DNA of 64,000 nucleotides from Litoditis marina (GCA_964036275.1 OZ038434.1:23177879-23241878), one strand, 5' to 3'; shown: positions 36,618 to 48,612, counted from the first letter of the stretch. Numbers and translations: made by a program. Notes: generated from the sequence alone by a model not told the origin.

Positions 36618-37481
36618 CTATGACCCGTTTCCCGCCATCTGATCAGTGGAACCGGCATGAGCTGTCCCAGCCGTCTGTCCACTGGCTCTCGACGCGAACG
36701 CCCCGGAAGGGTTTCCGAAGGCGTTGGCACCACTTGGCTGAGAATAACCAAGTGGGCCCCGACGAGGACCAGCTTTCAGTCGAGCTTCCCGTTGTTGAAT
36801 CCTGGCCTCAAGGGTGAGAGACTGCCTAAGCCAAACGCCTTTGAACTCAGAGTTCCTCAACCAAGAAGACCGATCCACCAATCGTTTTTGATGGGTGGAG
36901 CTAGGCATAATTACTTTCAATAGGCGTGGGCGGGGACCTACTTTGCCCATCCTATAAACAGTTACGGGTGCGGCTTCAACGCCTAACGCATTGACTACAC
37001 ACTTGACATGATACAAATCGTCCGCGGCCCTGGCTACAGGGTGTGGATTTTGACTCTCACACAAACCAGAAATGACAACAGCACGACTACGTTCAACAGT
37101 CTCAAAACAATTATTCTCAGGAGAATTATGAAGGCAAGGAGTAACAATGTTAGACTCAACCGGAACATTTTCCGTTTGCATAGAAACCGGAACACTAGAC
37201 AAGGCATTGGCCGTTAAACTAGCTACTTTGGCCTTCAGAGAACTAACTTCAGCGTGAAGTCGCTGGTTTTCCAAGAGAAGCTCGGCTTGTACGTCGAATT
37301 TGTCAATCATAGCGGCCAAAAGACACTTCACGGACTGTGGGCAATTGTCGTCCTTCTCCATGGTAGATATCATGGACAGAAAGTTGCTTTCCTGCTCCGG
37401 AGACGTCACTCTTGATCTTTTGGGCAGGCGCCCCGGATCTAAATTAGAAACGGCAGACGGGGTAGAACAAACGAACTCCAT
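36618..37481 (-). CDS. LINE ORF1 protein
   Basis: A 287-aa ORF starting at an ATG and ending TAG at 36618-36620. The N-terminal half has a predicted coiled coil (leucine-spaced LLLENQRLHAEVSSLKAKVA). The C-terminal half begins RAVVISGLCESQNPHPVARA and contains a basic region (WLRQSLTLEARIQQREARLK, RRGPLGYSQP) like nematode LINE ORF1 proteins that bind the element RNA. There is no zinc knuckle. It lies upstream of ORF2 in the same orientation and appears intact. Confidence 0.85.
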   Translation of the reverse strand: MEFVCSTPSAVSNLDPGRLPKRSRVTSPEQESNFLSMISTMEKDDNCPQSVKCLLAAMIDKFDVQAELLLENQRLHAEVSSLKAKVASLTANALSSVPVSMQTENVPVESNIVTPCLHNSPENNCFETVERSRAVVISGLCESQNPHPVARAADDLYHVKCVVNALGVEAAPVTVYRMGKVGPRPRLLKVIMPSSTHQKRLVDRSSWLRNSEFKGVWLRQSLTLEARIQQREARLKAGPRRGPLGYSQPSGANAFGNPSGAFASRASGQTAGTAHAGSTDQMAGNGS

Positions 37482-37785
37482 AATGGTTCAAACTACAAGC
37501 TGAGTATGGCACACCTATTAGAGCGACCGAGTATTGATTTTCCAATAAACAGCGGCCGCACTGTTTTGACAGATCCGGCCAAATGAACAAAAAGACGATT
37601 TTGATGACAAAATCCAGGAAATACCTTCACGAGTGGCAATTAAAACTATGAGAAAATTAGCCCTGCCACTGGGCTTTCAGCGAAGGTGATCCTTTCCCAG
37701 AAATAACAGTGAATTGAGACGAAAAGGGAAATATGGCGAGAGCGGCCAGTGACCTGACCGCACGCGTTGATTGAGGAACGCGAAT

Positions 37786-37995
37786 GAGAGAGAGAGAGAG
37801 AGAGAGAGAGGACGTTCTAAAGGAAAAATGAAAGAGACAAACGGAAGAGAAAAAGAAAATACTACAGGGATCGAGAAGGGGGAGAACGCTAAATGGGAAA
37901 AAAGAGAACAAGAGAAGGAAAGAGAACAGAAAAAGAGATTGAGAGAGAGGGAAAGAGAAAGAGAAAAGAAAAAAAGAAGAAGAAGAAGAAGAAGA
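37786..37995. repeat. GA-rich microsatellite
   Basis: A pure (GA)n followed by interrupted GA/GAA sequence, on the 5' flank of the LINE. Confidence 0.85.
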
Positions 37996-40900
37996 GGGAT
38001 ACTAAAAACAGCAAGAGAGAGAAGAGTACTTGGATCTGAAATCTCTGAAGATAAGAGTATGAACCAGTGAAGTTGAGTGGGCCAACTGGTCAATTTCAGT
38101 TCACCAGTTCATCTTCACAGATTTGAGTGGTTGACGATTAAGCTTAAGCACATTGAGCGGATGTCTTCCATTGAAAACTGTATGAGTTGTTTCTCTACAA
38201 ACTTTCACAAACATATTTTATTCTTAAAAACTGTCCATTGTGACACTTTGAACTTTCTGTTGATGATTAAGCTCAAACGCATTATGCCACAAAGTTATAG
38301 GTTGTAGCTTAATGCGTTTGAGCTTCATCCTCACCCACTCCAGATTTGCAGCCTAACTCGATTTTCATTAGTTGAGTTGCAATTCTCTCCCACGTGGTAA
38401 TGTAATATGATTGACTTCAATTACATAAATGAGCATGGTTGACTCAATTAATGCGTGCAATTAATAAGTTTTTTGAAATTAATGAAAACACGTTATTGTT
38501 TGTGCTCAAATGCTAATTTTCATTTTTCACATTTGCTGTTAAGTTTTACAGTGGAAAGCTCGATAGATTTTTACGCGTAAATCTGTGCACTTCATAAAAA
38601 CTTCATATTATTATAGTAATTAATGCATTTAGAGGAGAAACTTCAATGTAGAATGAGGCTGAACTTTGGCTGTAGTTATTTCTCCAAGAAACACAGAAAT
38701 GCCTAGTTGCAAAGAAAATCGTGTTGAGATCAAGAGATCAAAGCAGAGAGATCAAAGCTCAAGATCAGAGAGATCAAAGCTGAATTGTAGTTTAATCTGC
38801 GTACACAGCGAAAGTTAAGAAAGAATCACCATGACAACTCAGAAACGTACAGCCGGATCAAAGTACATACACATCAGAAAAAAAGGTTTTTTTGTTGAGG
38901 AAACTATTTCTATACACAAATTATATCCACACTTCACTTTAAAACGGGGGTACTTCTGGTTTAAAGTTTACATTTATAATTTTTGCCACGTGTTTAGTAG
39001 TGACAAACGATTTTAATAGGCAGAGAGTTTCGCTTCCTCATTTTTTTCTGGTTTGTAGTTTTGTGAACCATGTATTGAACAGACATGTTGTCTGTTTTAC
39101 ATTGAAGCTCACTCATGCATACTTCCCTCTATGAAACATAATTATGAAACTTAATTTGTAAACTAGTTAAGGAACAAAATGGGTAATAAACCCATCTAAA
39201 TTTATAATAAGCAAAGTAAACTTCCGGTTACAAGATTTAATTTACTAAGTTTACTTACTAAGTTGTAAATTAAGTACATTTCAAATACAAAGTAATTAAC
39301 TGAACTTCCGGTTACGAGAAAAATTCATCTTTGATTTTCTCCTATGATACTGATCAAATTACTTATTAAGTTGTAAACTAATTAGGTAATAAGATTATCA
39401 AATACATAATAAATGGGTAGAACTTCCGGTTACTAGCAAAAAGTAATCTTTTCATACCTTTCTGAGACCAGATAATTAACTTTTTATCAACCCTGGGAAC
39501 TATCAAAGTCTCACGGAAAAGCGAAAAGCTGAATAACAGTTAAATTGGAGAAAAATCATTATTTCCGACAAAACAGGGATTTTGATCACAAAATCACTTC
39601 ATTCTCTGGTTTTGTAGAAATTCTAAAGAATACGGAATAACAAAAAACTTGTTGTAGTTTGACCTCGACACAGCCATAATTCACGAACCTCGACCGAGAA
39701 GCGATCAAACTACAAAAACAGAGGAATATGGTGACATACATCGTATAGGCATGCCTTGAAAATAATACACACTAAACCTTAGTTTTGTGAAGTTTTGCAA
39801 GCTTCGTCAAACTCAAATTTTGAGTAAGGTAACAACCTCATTAAACTCTAACTACAGCCCTAATGTATCAACAAAGTATGTTTAGAGTAATTTGTTTTGG
39901 AGCACAAATAGAGTTGTTATCGAGTTTTTAGTGTTTGCTTTCAGAACTTAGGACAAACTTGGTCACAGCTTAAAAGGTTTGAAAACAAATCGATATATAT
40001 AGTCCAAATCATTGCTACGGCGACACCTACAGTACACCTTCGAGTTTTTGATTAACCTTATTTCAACTCCAACAAGAGCGCTTCGTATTAGGGAATCAGA
40101 ATCGAATGCGACAACTTCCAATCATTTTTATCACATATTTACATAATTTTAGAAAAGTAACGTTTGGTAACCTACTGTAGGAGTCTCAGTAGGAATGGAG
40201 AAGACTACGCCAGGCGACGTCGGAATCCTTCCAACCTCATGAGAAGCTCATGAACACCTCATGAGCATCTCGTGTACTTCTAGTGTTGAAGCACAGGAAT
40301 CGATAGAATCTCATGAGAAGTTCGTGAGATATTGCTCATGAGGTATCTCATGAGGTTTTCATGGATTGCTACCTCACCAGTTAATACACCAGCGGTAATG
40401 CGAAAAAAAAATAAAGAGAATAAAAAGAAGAAAAAAGAGAAAAAGATTGAAAAAAGTAAAAGTATTCCTACGTCAACATTTCCTCCCATCCTCCGGATAA
40501 TATTTTTCTGTTTTTCTTCTCGAGATGAAAATCATGTTTATCTTTGCATTTTTCATGAAAATGTCGTGATTACACGCGTTTTCTGATTAAAAATAGCATT
40601 TTGTATTCAGAATATTTGGATAAACAAGCGTCATTTTACATCTTATAGAAATTGTATTCATTCTGGATTCACAATCACATAATCAGGGAATAAGAAATAA
40701 AAAAGAGAACAAAAGAAACAGAAAAGAGAGAGAAAAGATAGATAGAGAAATAGAGAGACGTAGAGAGACAGAAAATAAGAGAGAGGGAGGGAGAGAGAGA
40801 GAAAGAGATATGAAGAGAGAAATCTTCATAGAAATTGTATTCATTTTGGATTCACAATCACATAATCAGGGAATTGAGAACCAAGAAAGGAGACGAAGTA

Positions 40901-41325
40901 AGCTATACGCTATACGGCCAGTAAAATGACATGTAAAACATGGTTGCACTTCAAATATAAAAAACGTGCCGTGAAAACGTGAAAAGAAGATATAGAGTGG
41001 GGAGAGAGAGAAGAGAGAGAGAACGAGAAAGAGAAGAGAAACACATAGAGGAAGAGAAATAGAAAAACGAGAAAAGGAATGAAATAAAAGAGAGAGAGAG
41101 AGAGAAAGAGAGAGGGAGGGAGATTCATCATGGGAGGTCTGGGTCCAATTTTCTCTTCATTCACAGTCACTTAGTCCAGTTGACCATAATGTAATTCAAT
41201 TTGAAAAAGTTCAAGAAATGTTCGGCAGTGCAGCTTGCAATGCTTGGTGGAAAATATTGGAATATTTGATAAAAATTTAAGTTCGTTGGTTTCAAAAATC
41301 AGAAACTCAGAAAAACTCTCAAAAC
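37996..41325. other. Gene-free stretch
   Basis: No exon with convincing splice sites was found. It holds AT-rich sequence, a TIR pair around GTAGGAGTCTCAGTAG at 39998-40208, a CTCATGAG-type palindrome at about 40238-40378, GA tracts at 40700-40805 and 40995-41125, and a short direct repeat (GAAATTGTATTCATT, TTGGATTCACAATCACATAA) at about 40650 and 40832. Confidence 0.6.
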
Positions 41326-41335
41326 CTGATTACAT

Positions 41336-41451
41336 AACCTTATAAGGTTCGGAAGCTGAATTTGCGTTGAATCGAGCAATGAACCGTTTTTCAGCGATGA
41401 AAAGCTCATGTCTTGTGCTGTACTCAGGTTTCAGTCCATCCGTGCATTTCT
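41336..41451 (-). CDS. Possible orphan exon
   Basis: After a TTTTTCCAG acceptor the minus strand encodes KCTDGLKPEYSTRHELFIAE and KRFIARFNANSASEPYK, then either a weak donor AAG/GTTATG or a stop two codons later. Composition and codon use look coding, but no partner exon was established and no family is recognised. Confidence 0.35.
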
Positions 41452-41865
41452 GGAAAAAGTTTGTTATTAGAGAACCTAACAAATAGTAAATAGAAATGTA
41501 ATTTTCAAACCGGAATACTATTTTGATTATTGAAAGTTCCAAGAAAACGTCAGAAATTAAGTTCATTCGACGGACAACAATCTTTGATTCTTTCTATTTG
41601 AGATAGATAAACAGAATCCTTCGGGAATTCTAGTTCCTCAATATTATTATTATTAATTGATTAAACACATGTCTTGTCAGTTGACTAACTTTGACATTAT
41701 TAAAAATAGTAACACAAGATACATCTAGAACAGATTATTGTTCTAGAAATAGGGGAAGACGCGAAAAATATATAAACTTTATATTGGAAGCAGTATTTGT
41801 TCATAAATCAGATATCACTCTGAAAAAGCTGTTAATTAAAGAAGATCAGTTGGAATACCGTGCAC

Positions 41866-41993
41866 GAGTACTTACTTGTAAGTCATTTGAAACATGTTAA
41901 ACACAGCAGAACTCAGAAACGTACAATGACAAAGTGCACGATGCCTCATTAGAATGCTAGCTTTACGTGACTATCCAGTTTACTTCTAGTATA
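41866..41993. mobile_element. TIR element, CACGTGAAACATGTTAAACACAGC family (copy 4)
   Basis: Core GAAACATGTTAAACACAGCA and ACTTCTAGTATA end; the left end is eroded. Confidence 0.65.
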
Positions 41994-42604
41994 TTCTACA
42001 GGTAAACTCATTGTGAATCCGGAATTTGAAGCGGTAGAAGTGCTATACAATTACAAGTATAAAAGCTACTTGTATTTTCACTTGTAGTTTTTTCAGAGGT
42101 TGATCTAAATTCTGACACACAATGTTGTTACTCAGCTTCACACATGAATGAACCACGAAAAATAAAATTGGATTAAAAGCTGCAGCTCGTTCTTGAATTA
42201 TTCATTAGTATTCAATGTGAACGAGCAAAGTTCAAAAATTGATCAATTTACCAGAAGTTTGCATTCTGGCAAGAGAGATACGGTATGTCGGAGGGTAGAG
42301 AGAGAGAGATAGAGAAAGAGAGAAAGATGGAGAGAGAGAGAGAGAGATAAATAGCTAGATAAGGAGAGAAAGATATAGTGAGATGAAAGAAAGAGAGAGA
42401 CAGAAAGATTGAAAGAGAGGGAGAGAGAGATAGAGAGAGAGGTACAGCGAAATATCAGAGAGAAAAGGACCAGATTGAGTGAAAACCCAGTTGGAAAAGT
42501 TCAATCCATCCGAGTTTCGATATTTGCAACTGGCTCAAACGGGTGAAAAAGTTGAGCTCGTTCCCCTATCACCTAGGTTTCTTGTTGAATTTCTTGCCGA
42601 CCAT

Positions 42605-42760
42605 AGTACGTATGCTAGAAGATCCCTTTCTGCGTCTCCTCAAACACACGCTATTTCTCTGCTCTCACATCCCGCCGGGATGTGAGAGCAGAGAAATAGC
42701 GTGTGTTTGAGGAGACGCAGGATGGGATGAAGGTGCCGGGATCTTCTAGCATACGTACTC
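42605..42760. mobile_element. Palindromic element, GTACGTATGCTAGAAGATCCC family (copy 2)
   Basis: The best-preserved copy: terminal repeats TAGTACGTATGCTAGAAGAT and ATCTTCTAGCATACGTACT. The arms meet at ATCCCGCCGGGAT, nearly a perfect 156-bp hairpin. Confidence 0.9.
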
Positions 42761-42767
42761 AGGTGTT

Positions 42768-43045
42768 TCGTTCTAACACCGAACCAACTAAAAATAAAAA
42801 ATGAACCAAAATTGAACAAAAGTAAGTTTTTTCTCGCCCCAGCTTCCGAACCAAAAGCAATCCGTTTCTTGCAACTAGGCGGTTGGTACCTGAACCCAAT
42901 CTAATTTGAACCGAAAAGTTCGGACCGAATGGATTGAAAAGTGGATCACGCAAACTTTCTGCGGGTTTGACTTGGTTCGAAAAATTCGTTCGATTCCGGT
43001 TCAGGAAAACTCGGTTCATGAAAAGAATTAGACTAGGTTTCTCAG
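42768..43045. mobile_element. GAACCGAA-iterated inverted repeat
   Basis: Repeated GAACCRAA units on the left and TTCGGTTC-type units on the right, giving an imperfect palindrome without coding potential. Built the same way as the GGTTACC and GGTTAA elements. Confidence 0.45.
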
Positions 43046-43502
43046 AAAGTGCAACCATTCTCGGAAAAATCGTTTGAACGAAAATTCATTGAAACGAGAT
43101 ATACACACACCCCATTCATTTTAAATACTCATACATTGTAAATGGGGTCGTATCATAGTGTGCGTAGTTTGTTGCAATACAACATACATGCTGAGGAATG
43201 GATGTGAGAAAGAAAACTCGATACAAGACTGTTTGTACTACTAGTGTGGTGAAAGTTGAACTCGAAACTAGAAAACATATTTTAACACTCGAAAAGTAAA
43301 ACTAACACAAGCTCTTCAGCTTGAGTGGACAACAATATCTGATAATAGCTTCAATACAAAATTTGGTTTTCTATGGACTATGGTTATTTCTAATTGGGTT
43401 TTGTACTTATGGCAAGAGGTCCACTTCACACGTTGCTTTTTCACAAATACATTATTGAGTCTCTATAAAAAAACTTTATTCACACAATTTGAAAGACAAC
43501 TA

Positions 43503-43508
43503 TTTATT
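43503..43508 (-). promoter_or_regulatory. Poly(A) signal of the membrane-protein gene
   Basis: AATAAA on the minus strand 15 bases after the stop codon at 43524, implying a very short 3'UTR. Confidence 0.6.
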
Positions 43509-43523
43509 AAGTTTGTAATAAAT

Positions 43524-46500
43524 TTAGTGTTTCTTTGTCTTAGAACACGACAAATACACACGATATAGCAGGGAAACCACGGTCCATGTCGAGAACAGGG
43601 AGATACCCACCTAGAAAAAAGGTTTTATAACGTTTTCTAATTCATTTATGAAGCTTTCAGACACTGGCTCAATAGGGGTGAATCACAAAAGTAACCGACG
43701 ACAAAAGTAACTGGCCTCAAAAGTATCTTAGGGGTATAGAAGTTACCATCGGAATGAAACAACTGTTTTCACTTTATAAATAGACTTTGTGACTTTGTCT
43801 AAATATAATTAACGCTGTACAATTTTAGAAGAAAAACTAGTCGAATTGGAGGTTTGACATCTATGATGACCTCGGTTACTTTTGTGATTGGCCCTATAAT
43901 GGTGAATAATAGCTTTCGTTCTTTTCTATTTCGTCCTCACTGAGAATTCTAGAAAACTAAAGGAACGTTTTAGGGTAGCCATCTCCCTAAAAGACCCCTG
44001 ATTTTTCACTTACGTTTGCCGGCCTGACTACGAATTAACGAATGCTTTGCTGTTCGATTCCGGCGAGAGACAGAAGTTTATAAATTTGGCACCCACTATA
44101 GGGAATAAAAAACTCAAAACTCGAAAACATATTATCGCGTACTTTCATCGACACTTTTATGAATACTAGAAATAAAACAAAAAGTAAATACATACCCAAT
44201 GTCCCTGCGACCAGTGCAGTTTGTAGGCGAATTGAGACCAGACTTGGGCAGATAGAATTGCCACGCAACACTGGAAAATCAATAATTACGAGTTAGGGGA
44301 GATGATATTTCATTGGATATTCACCATTGACTCGAAACAATCTTCTACTGGTGTTTTACTACTCATACGCCTTTTTGATCTCGAGTAAAATCTGAAAAGT
44401 CTCGATAAACCTTCGAATCTCCACGCGCAAGCACACGGCCTTCTCAACAACAGCTCTAATAAATAAGGAACTCGCGTCCTCGATTTTAGACGCTCCGCAA
44501 ATTATTCGCGTGAAAATAAGCGCCATACGCAGCGAATTAGTGCTGCGCCCATTCCAAATTGCAGTGGGATTCAGTGTCCCGCCACGAAAACTTTGTGGAC
44601 GGAGCTCAATACAATTTTAATCGCACAAATTACTGTAGGCGAGAACGCCGTGCAGGGGTATTGTCTGTAAATTATTAGCACGGTAGTACGTCGCTCATCT
44701 ATCGCGGAAACTGAGAGCACCAACACTTTCAGTTTTGCTAATAAGTCATTCAAAAAGTATGCAGTGCCATGTGTTCAGGAGAAATCGAACTCCTCTGCGC
44801 TACGCCATAGCCGAGTTACTTAGCCACTCGGCCATCTCATTTCACTCACAACAACTCGGCTGTCTACCACAATGGTTCTATCCTTGGGGTTCGTCCAGTG
44901 AAGGGCGTGGGTGGCAACCGCGTATGACGTCACAAAAAGGGCACCCATCAGACGACCACACAGAGAGTGAGAGTCGTCCAGAGAGACTGTGACCTGGAAG
45001 GAGAGGGTAGAGAAAGAGAGGAAAGAGACAGAGAGTGAGAGTCGTCCAGAGAGACTGTGACCTGGAAGGAGAGGGTAGAGAAAGAGAGGGAAGAGACAGA
45101 GAGTGAGAGTCGTCCAGAGAGACTGTGACCTGGAAGGAGAGGGTAGAGAAAGAGAGAGGAGAGATGCGTTACAAACATTCATTGAACAATTATAAGTGCG
45201 GATATGTAATGTAGGAGTGTCAGTAAGAGTGAAAAAGACTGTAGGAGCGACATGTTTAATTTTTAGATTCCACTACCAATTGGCCAATTTTCGGATGTGT
45301 ACTGTAGGAGTCGCAGTAGGGATGAGAGAAAGAGAGAAAAGGAGAGAGAGGGAGATAGAAAGAGAGAAAAAGGAGAGAGAATGAACCCTACCTGTCTGTG
45401 CAGCAGCCAATTGGGGAATGCCAACCAGGCTACTCCAATACAAATCGAAGCCAGCGCGTCCAATTGGTACAACGAATCACCGAATCGATTTCCCCCAACC
45501 AGAGATTTTCCTGAGAGAAGTCGATAAATCAATAATAACTAGTCGATAAATCAATGACAAGTCGATAAATGTTCACTGATGGTTACCCTCTATTTTTTAC
45601 TGGATGCTTGAAAGCGAGTATATGAGATCTCGAAGCAAATGCACAGGAAATAAACTATAGGTAAATTGAATAGTCAGGTTGACATTCTAATGAAGTTTCG
45701 TGCACTTTTCCATTGCACAGTTCTGCTGTGTTAAACATGTTCCACTATGACAAAAGTCGGGAAATTGGCCGTAGAAAATCCGGGACTTAGCCGTGGGAAA
45801 CTAGGGCCGGCGCGTTGCGGTAACGAACTCCCCTCTACCTACCCCTCTAACTCCCAGATTTTCCATGTGTGAGTTAAATACAAAACTTTCGGCGCTGAGC
45901 GGACACGAACTCGCCACACATGTGCGGGACGAAACTCACTAACAGTTGCACATGATTGACCCGCTGGTTATTGCTTTGCTATGGTACACATTACGCCCGC
46001 GCCCGCCCTACCCCTCTGAGTCCATTTTATGTACCCATGTAAGTGCCAGATTCTGTGGCCCCCCTTCAACTGCCTGTATTTCGTCAAACTGACTTTCATG
46101 ACAAAATTCGATAGGCCACGCCCCCTCAAGTACCCCTCTAACTCCCCCAGGTTCTGTCTGTGCACGTGACTGTGTTTTTGACTAACAGCATAGCGCGTGT
46201 TCGACAATTTGGGCACCATGCGGGATACCCGTGCACACGGCATCAGGCTCAAATGAACTAACCAAGATGCCAGCCGTTTCCGATCAGCAGACCAATGTGG
46301 ACCACCAGGCAGAAAATACACAGGTTCTTGAAGATTTCAAGATACTGAAAATGGAATATTGGGAGTCGGACGAGTAACACCTACAACAGTAGTACGTACT
46401 TGAAGCAGGATGATTATGTGGACCGATCCCGTGTCAACGGTCCTTCAAACTGCAAATGGAAAATGTATTGCAGTTTAAAGGACTGGAGCGTTAAGATCGG

Positions 46501-48612
46501 AGCACATGATAATCCTTCTTTAAATCATTGACTCACATGTGCTGGTCAATTGGAAGTGAAATTTTAGGACTGGTATTTTGCACCTCTTTTCAAAACGTTG
46601 TTTATTGCGCGTTTATCTGGCATTTTGGAGTATACTTCGTTTCACCAATCGATGACCTTCTACAGTAATCCGTCAATTATTCAGGAGCTTTTTTCTAATG
46701 AATAATTCATTATTTCGGTTTCAAACTATCAGAGTGTGTAGTAGTAAAGGTGGAGAATAAACTACCAACGCTTGGAAAATATCCAAAAGCGCTAACATAA
46801 CAAATGTTGATCTAGAAGTTGGAGCATGTTACTGCAGAGGGTTACAAGTGGGTGAAACAAACTATAACTATCGCGTTTATCCGTGAAATGTATGCAGAAT
46901 GAAGAACGAATTGATGAGAAATGAAAAACTGGAAACGAAGAAGGATAGAAGATTCTACCTGCAGATTGACCAGTTCCGGGGTCATTGATCGACATTGGAA
47001 GATGAGCATCAAAACGAGAATCGTTGGCTGCAAGATAACATTCAACCCAACATCAAATGAATGGCACAGATTTCGGATGCGATGTCTAACTTTAGTGCAT
47101 GCATGAAAACACCGGACTGTTCATACAAAGTCATGTTTAATGTATGGAGAACTAACTCCTGTGTCTTACTAGAAAAAGGCGTCAAACACAGCTAAACTTC
47201 AGGCTACCATAATCCACAGCAAAGTTTTAGTCTACAGCAACCCACAATAATCCTGAGGAGGTGACACAGAGTATGGGTGGTCGTGTCCGATTTTCTGAGA
47301 CGCCACGTCACGAATCCCCCGGCCATCAGTTGACCTCCCACACAGCGAATCAGATGCCAATGCACGCCGTCGGTGTCGTTTTTCTAGAAGAAGATAGTTG
47401 TAGTTTGATCTTTGAACACCCAGTAATTGCCTGGTGTGTCTCGTGATCAAACTACAAACGCACAGAATTGAATAGGTGTACGCCGTCAGTGGCTTTTTCT
47501 GCAATTCGATGATTGTAGTTTGATCGGTGAACAGAACACAGAACAAGTTTTGCACAATGCTCATTTGTCGGACCAACCTAGCAACGCTGCAGAGAACTTA
47601 ACAAATCGCACACCGTCAGTGTCGTTTTTCGGCAAATGGAAAGTTTTTGGCAACGTTCCAAGTTTACCCGTGGCAAACTACGGAAAAAAGCATTAAAGAA
47701 GGACGATTATGTGGACCAGTCTCGTGTCAACGGTCCTTTAAACAGCAATTGAGAAACGTTTTGCAGTTTAAAGGACTGACGCGTTGCGATTGGACCACAT
47801 AATCGTCCTTCTTTAACGACCAACTATGTGAAGGACTCGACTGTGAGAACGAATGCTATATAGTTCGTTCCACCCGCCGGCCGCTTGGCGGTTCGGTTCC
47901 TTCCTGAACCAAATTTTTGTCTCAAATCTACATCTTGGATGTTTGCCAACCTGGTTGCTCCGCCCACATAGATGTACTGTACTTGAGGGCTATTGTTCGG
48001 TGAAACGAAGTATACTCCCAGACTACACATCAGAACGTGGCAAACCTTAGGCCAATTCTACAACTAACCGGGTTTTTAGGTAACCTAACCCTTTTTTGGT
48101 AACCCATTTTTTAGGTTACCTTGGTAGGTAACCGGGAAGTAACCTGAAACTAAAATCCGGTTACCGTTCAAACTAACGGTAAAAAACCACATTTTACGTT
48201 GGAAAAACAGGTAACCAGTTTTTCATTTTAGGTTACCACCCGGTTACCTACTGAGGTAACCTGAATAAGAGGTTAGCAAAAAAGGGTTAGGTTACCTAAA
48301 AACCCGGTTAGATATAGAATTCACCTAAACCTTAATCTATGACACGATCGGTAGTTTCAGCTCTGTCTTTTTCAGAAATGGCCGTAAGCAATGAATGCCC
48401 TCAGGCTTTGGCAAACAATTCAACCCTTGTTCATAGTTTATGAAGATTCGATTACTGGTGGGGAAATCTTCAACGTTCGAAGTATGAATATTGATTTTGT
48501 AGATCAAACTCACGAATATGAAACCGGCGAATTCGTGTGGGAAGAAGAACAGGAATAGTCCCGACAGTGCAGAAACGACGGCATCCAGGGAAAGGGTGGC
48601 GTAGGTCAACAT
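43524..48612 (-). CDS. Polytopic membrane protein with internal duplication, unknown function
   Basis: Six GT-AG exons in continuous phase encode 176 aa: 48612-48514, 47027-46959, 46344-46263, 45510-45392, 44270-44196 and 43610-43524. The ATG is three bases after a TTATTCAG acceptor, probably trans-spliced. The product is very hydrophobic, with at least four and perhaps six membrane segments, and a basic C-terminal tail CSKTKKH. Exon 1 contains LDAVVSALSGLFLFFFP and exon 4 LDALASICIGVAWLAFP, the same length and seven identities in 17. Seven or eight codons after each proline comes a phase-0 intron, and the next exons (23 and 25 codons) also end in phase 0, so the two halves look like an ancient duplication of a three-exon unit. 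I do not recognise the family. No signal peptide is apparent apart from the first membrane segment. Confidence 0.85.
43672..43902. mobile_element. TIR element with CAATAGGGGTGAATCACAAA ends
   Basis: Inverted ends CACAAAAGTAACCGA / CGGTTACTTTTGTG, in the last intron of the membrane-protein gene. Single copy here. Confidence 0.7.
44748..44845 (-). ncRNA. tRNA-Leu/Ser-like sequence, probably a pseudogene
   Basis: The minus strand has a class II-like A box (TGGCCGAGTGGCTAAG) and a paired T arm (AGGAGTTCGATTTCTCCT), but the B box is degenerate and the acceptor arms do not pair. It lies in an intron of the membrane-protein gene. Confidence 0.35.
44961..45164. repeat. Three-copy 68-bp tandem repeat
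   Basis: A unit containing GAGAGTCGTCCAGAGAGACT, GTGACCTGGAAGGAGAGGG and a GA tail is repeated at 44961, 45029 and 45097 with very few differences. Recent expansion. Confidence 0.9.
45835..46160. repeat. Imperfect intronic repeats, TACCCCTCTAACTCCC
   Basis: TACCCCTCTAACTCCCAGATT-like blocks followed by CTGT/CCATGTG recur at about 45838, 46010 and 46131 in the intron between exons 3 and 4 of the membrane-protein gene. Irregular spacing. Confidence 0.5.
46400..46523. mobile_element. TTAA MITE family (copy 6)
   Basis: Diverged copy (TTGAAGCAGGATGATTATG...), right TTAA intact. Confidence 0.8.
46631..46866. mobile_element. TIR element, TATAGTCCGTTTCACC family (copy 3)
   Basis: Ends TATACTTCGTTTCACCAATC / GTGGGTGAAACAAACTATA, with inner CTTCTACAGTAATCCG. 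Confidence 0.8.
47694..47816. mobile_element. TTAA MITE family (copy 7)
   Basis: TTAA at both ends; arms near consensus. In intron 1 of the membrane-protein gene. Confidence 0.85.
47859..48014. mobile_element. TIR element, TATAGTCCGTTTCACC family, variant interior (copy 4)
   Basis: The same terminal repeats (TATAGTTCGTTCCACC / GGTGAAACGAAGTATA) enclose a different, shorter interior (CGCTTGGCGGTTCGGTTCC). The ends may have mobilised unrelated DNA. Confidence 0.65.
48049..48326. mobile_element. GGTTACC-iterated palindromic element (copy 1)
   Basis: Ends GGCCAATTCTAC and, inverted, AGGTGAATTCTATATC, with the interior composed of GGTTACC/GGTAACC units in both orientations around AAAACCACATTTTACGTT. 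A second copy with the same core lies at 55723-56000. Confidence 0.75.

Larger units (their letters stand above)
33573..37785 (-). mobile_element. Near-full-length CR1/Jockey-like LINE
   Basis: On the minus strand it has ORF1, then ORF2 with an apurinic endonuclease and a reverse transcriptase, then a 3' tail GTAATAAATTCATTCATTCATTC, an AATAAA followed by tandem TTCA units. The 3' end abuts a (GA)n run (33553-33572) and another (GA)n run begins at 37785 on the 5' side, so it may have inserted into a GA microsatellite and be full length at about 4.2 kb; the 5' boundary is inferred from that. Coding regions are almost intact, suggesting a young insertion. Confidence 0.85.
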
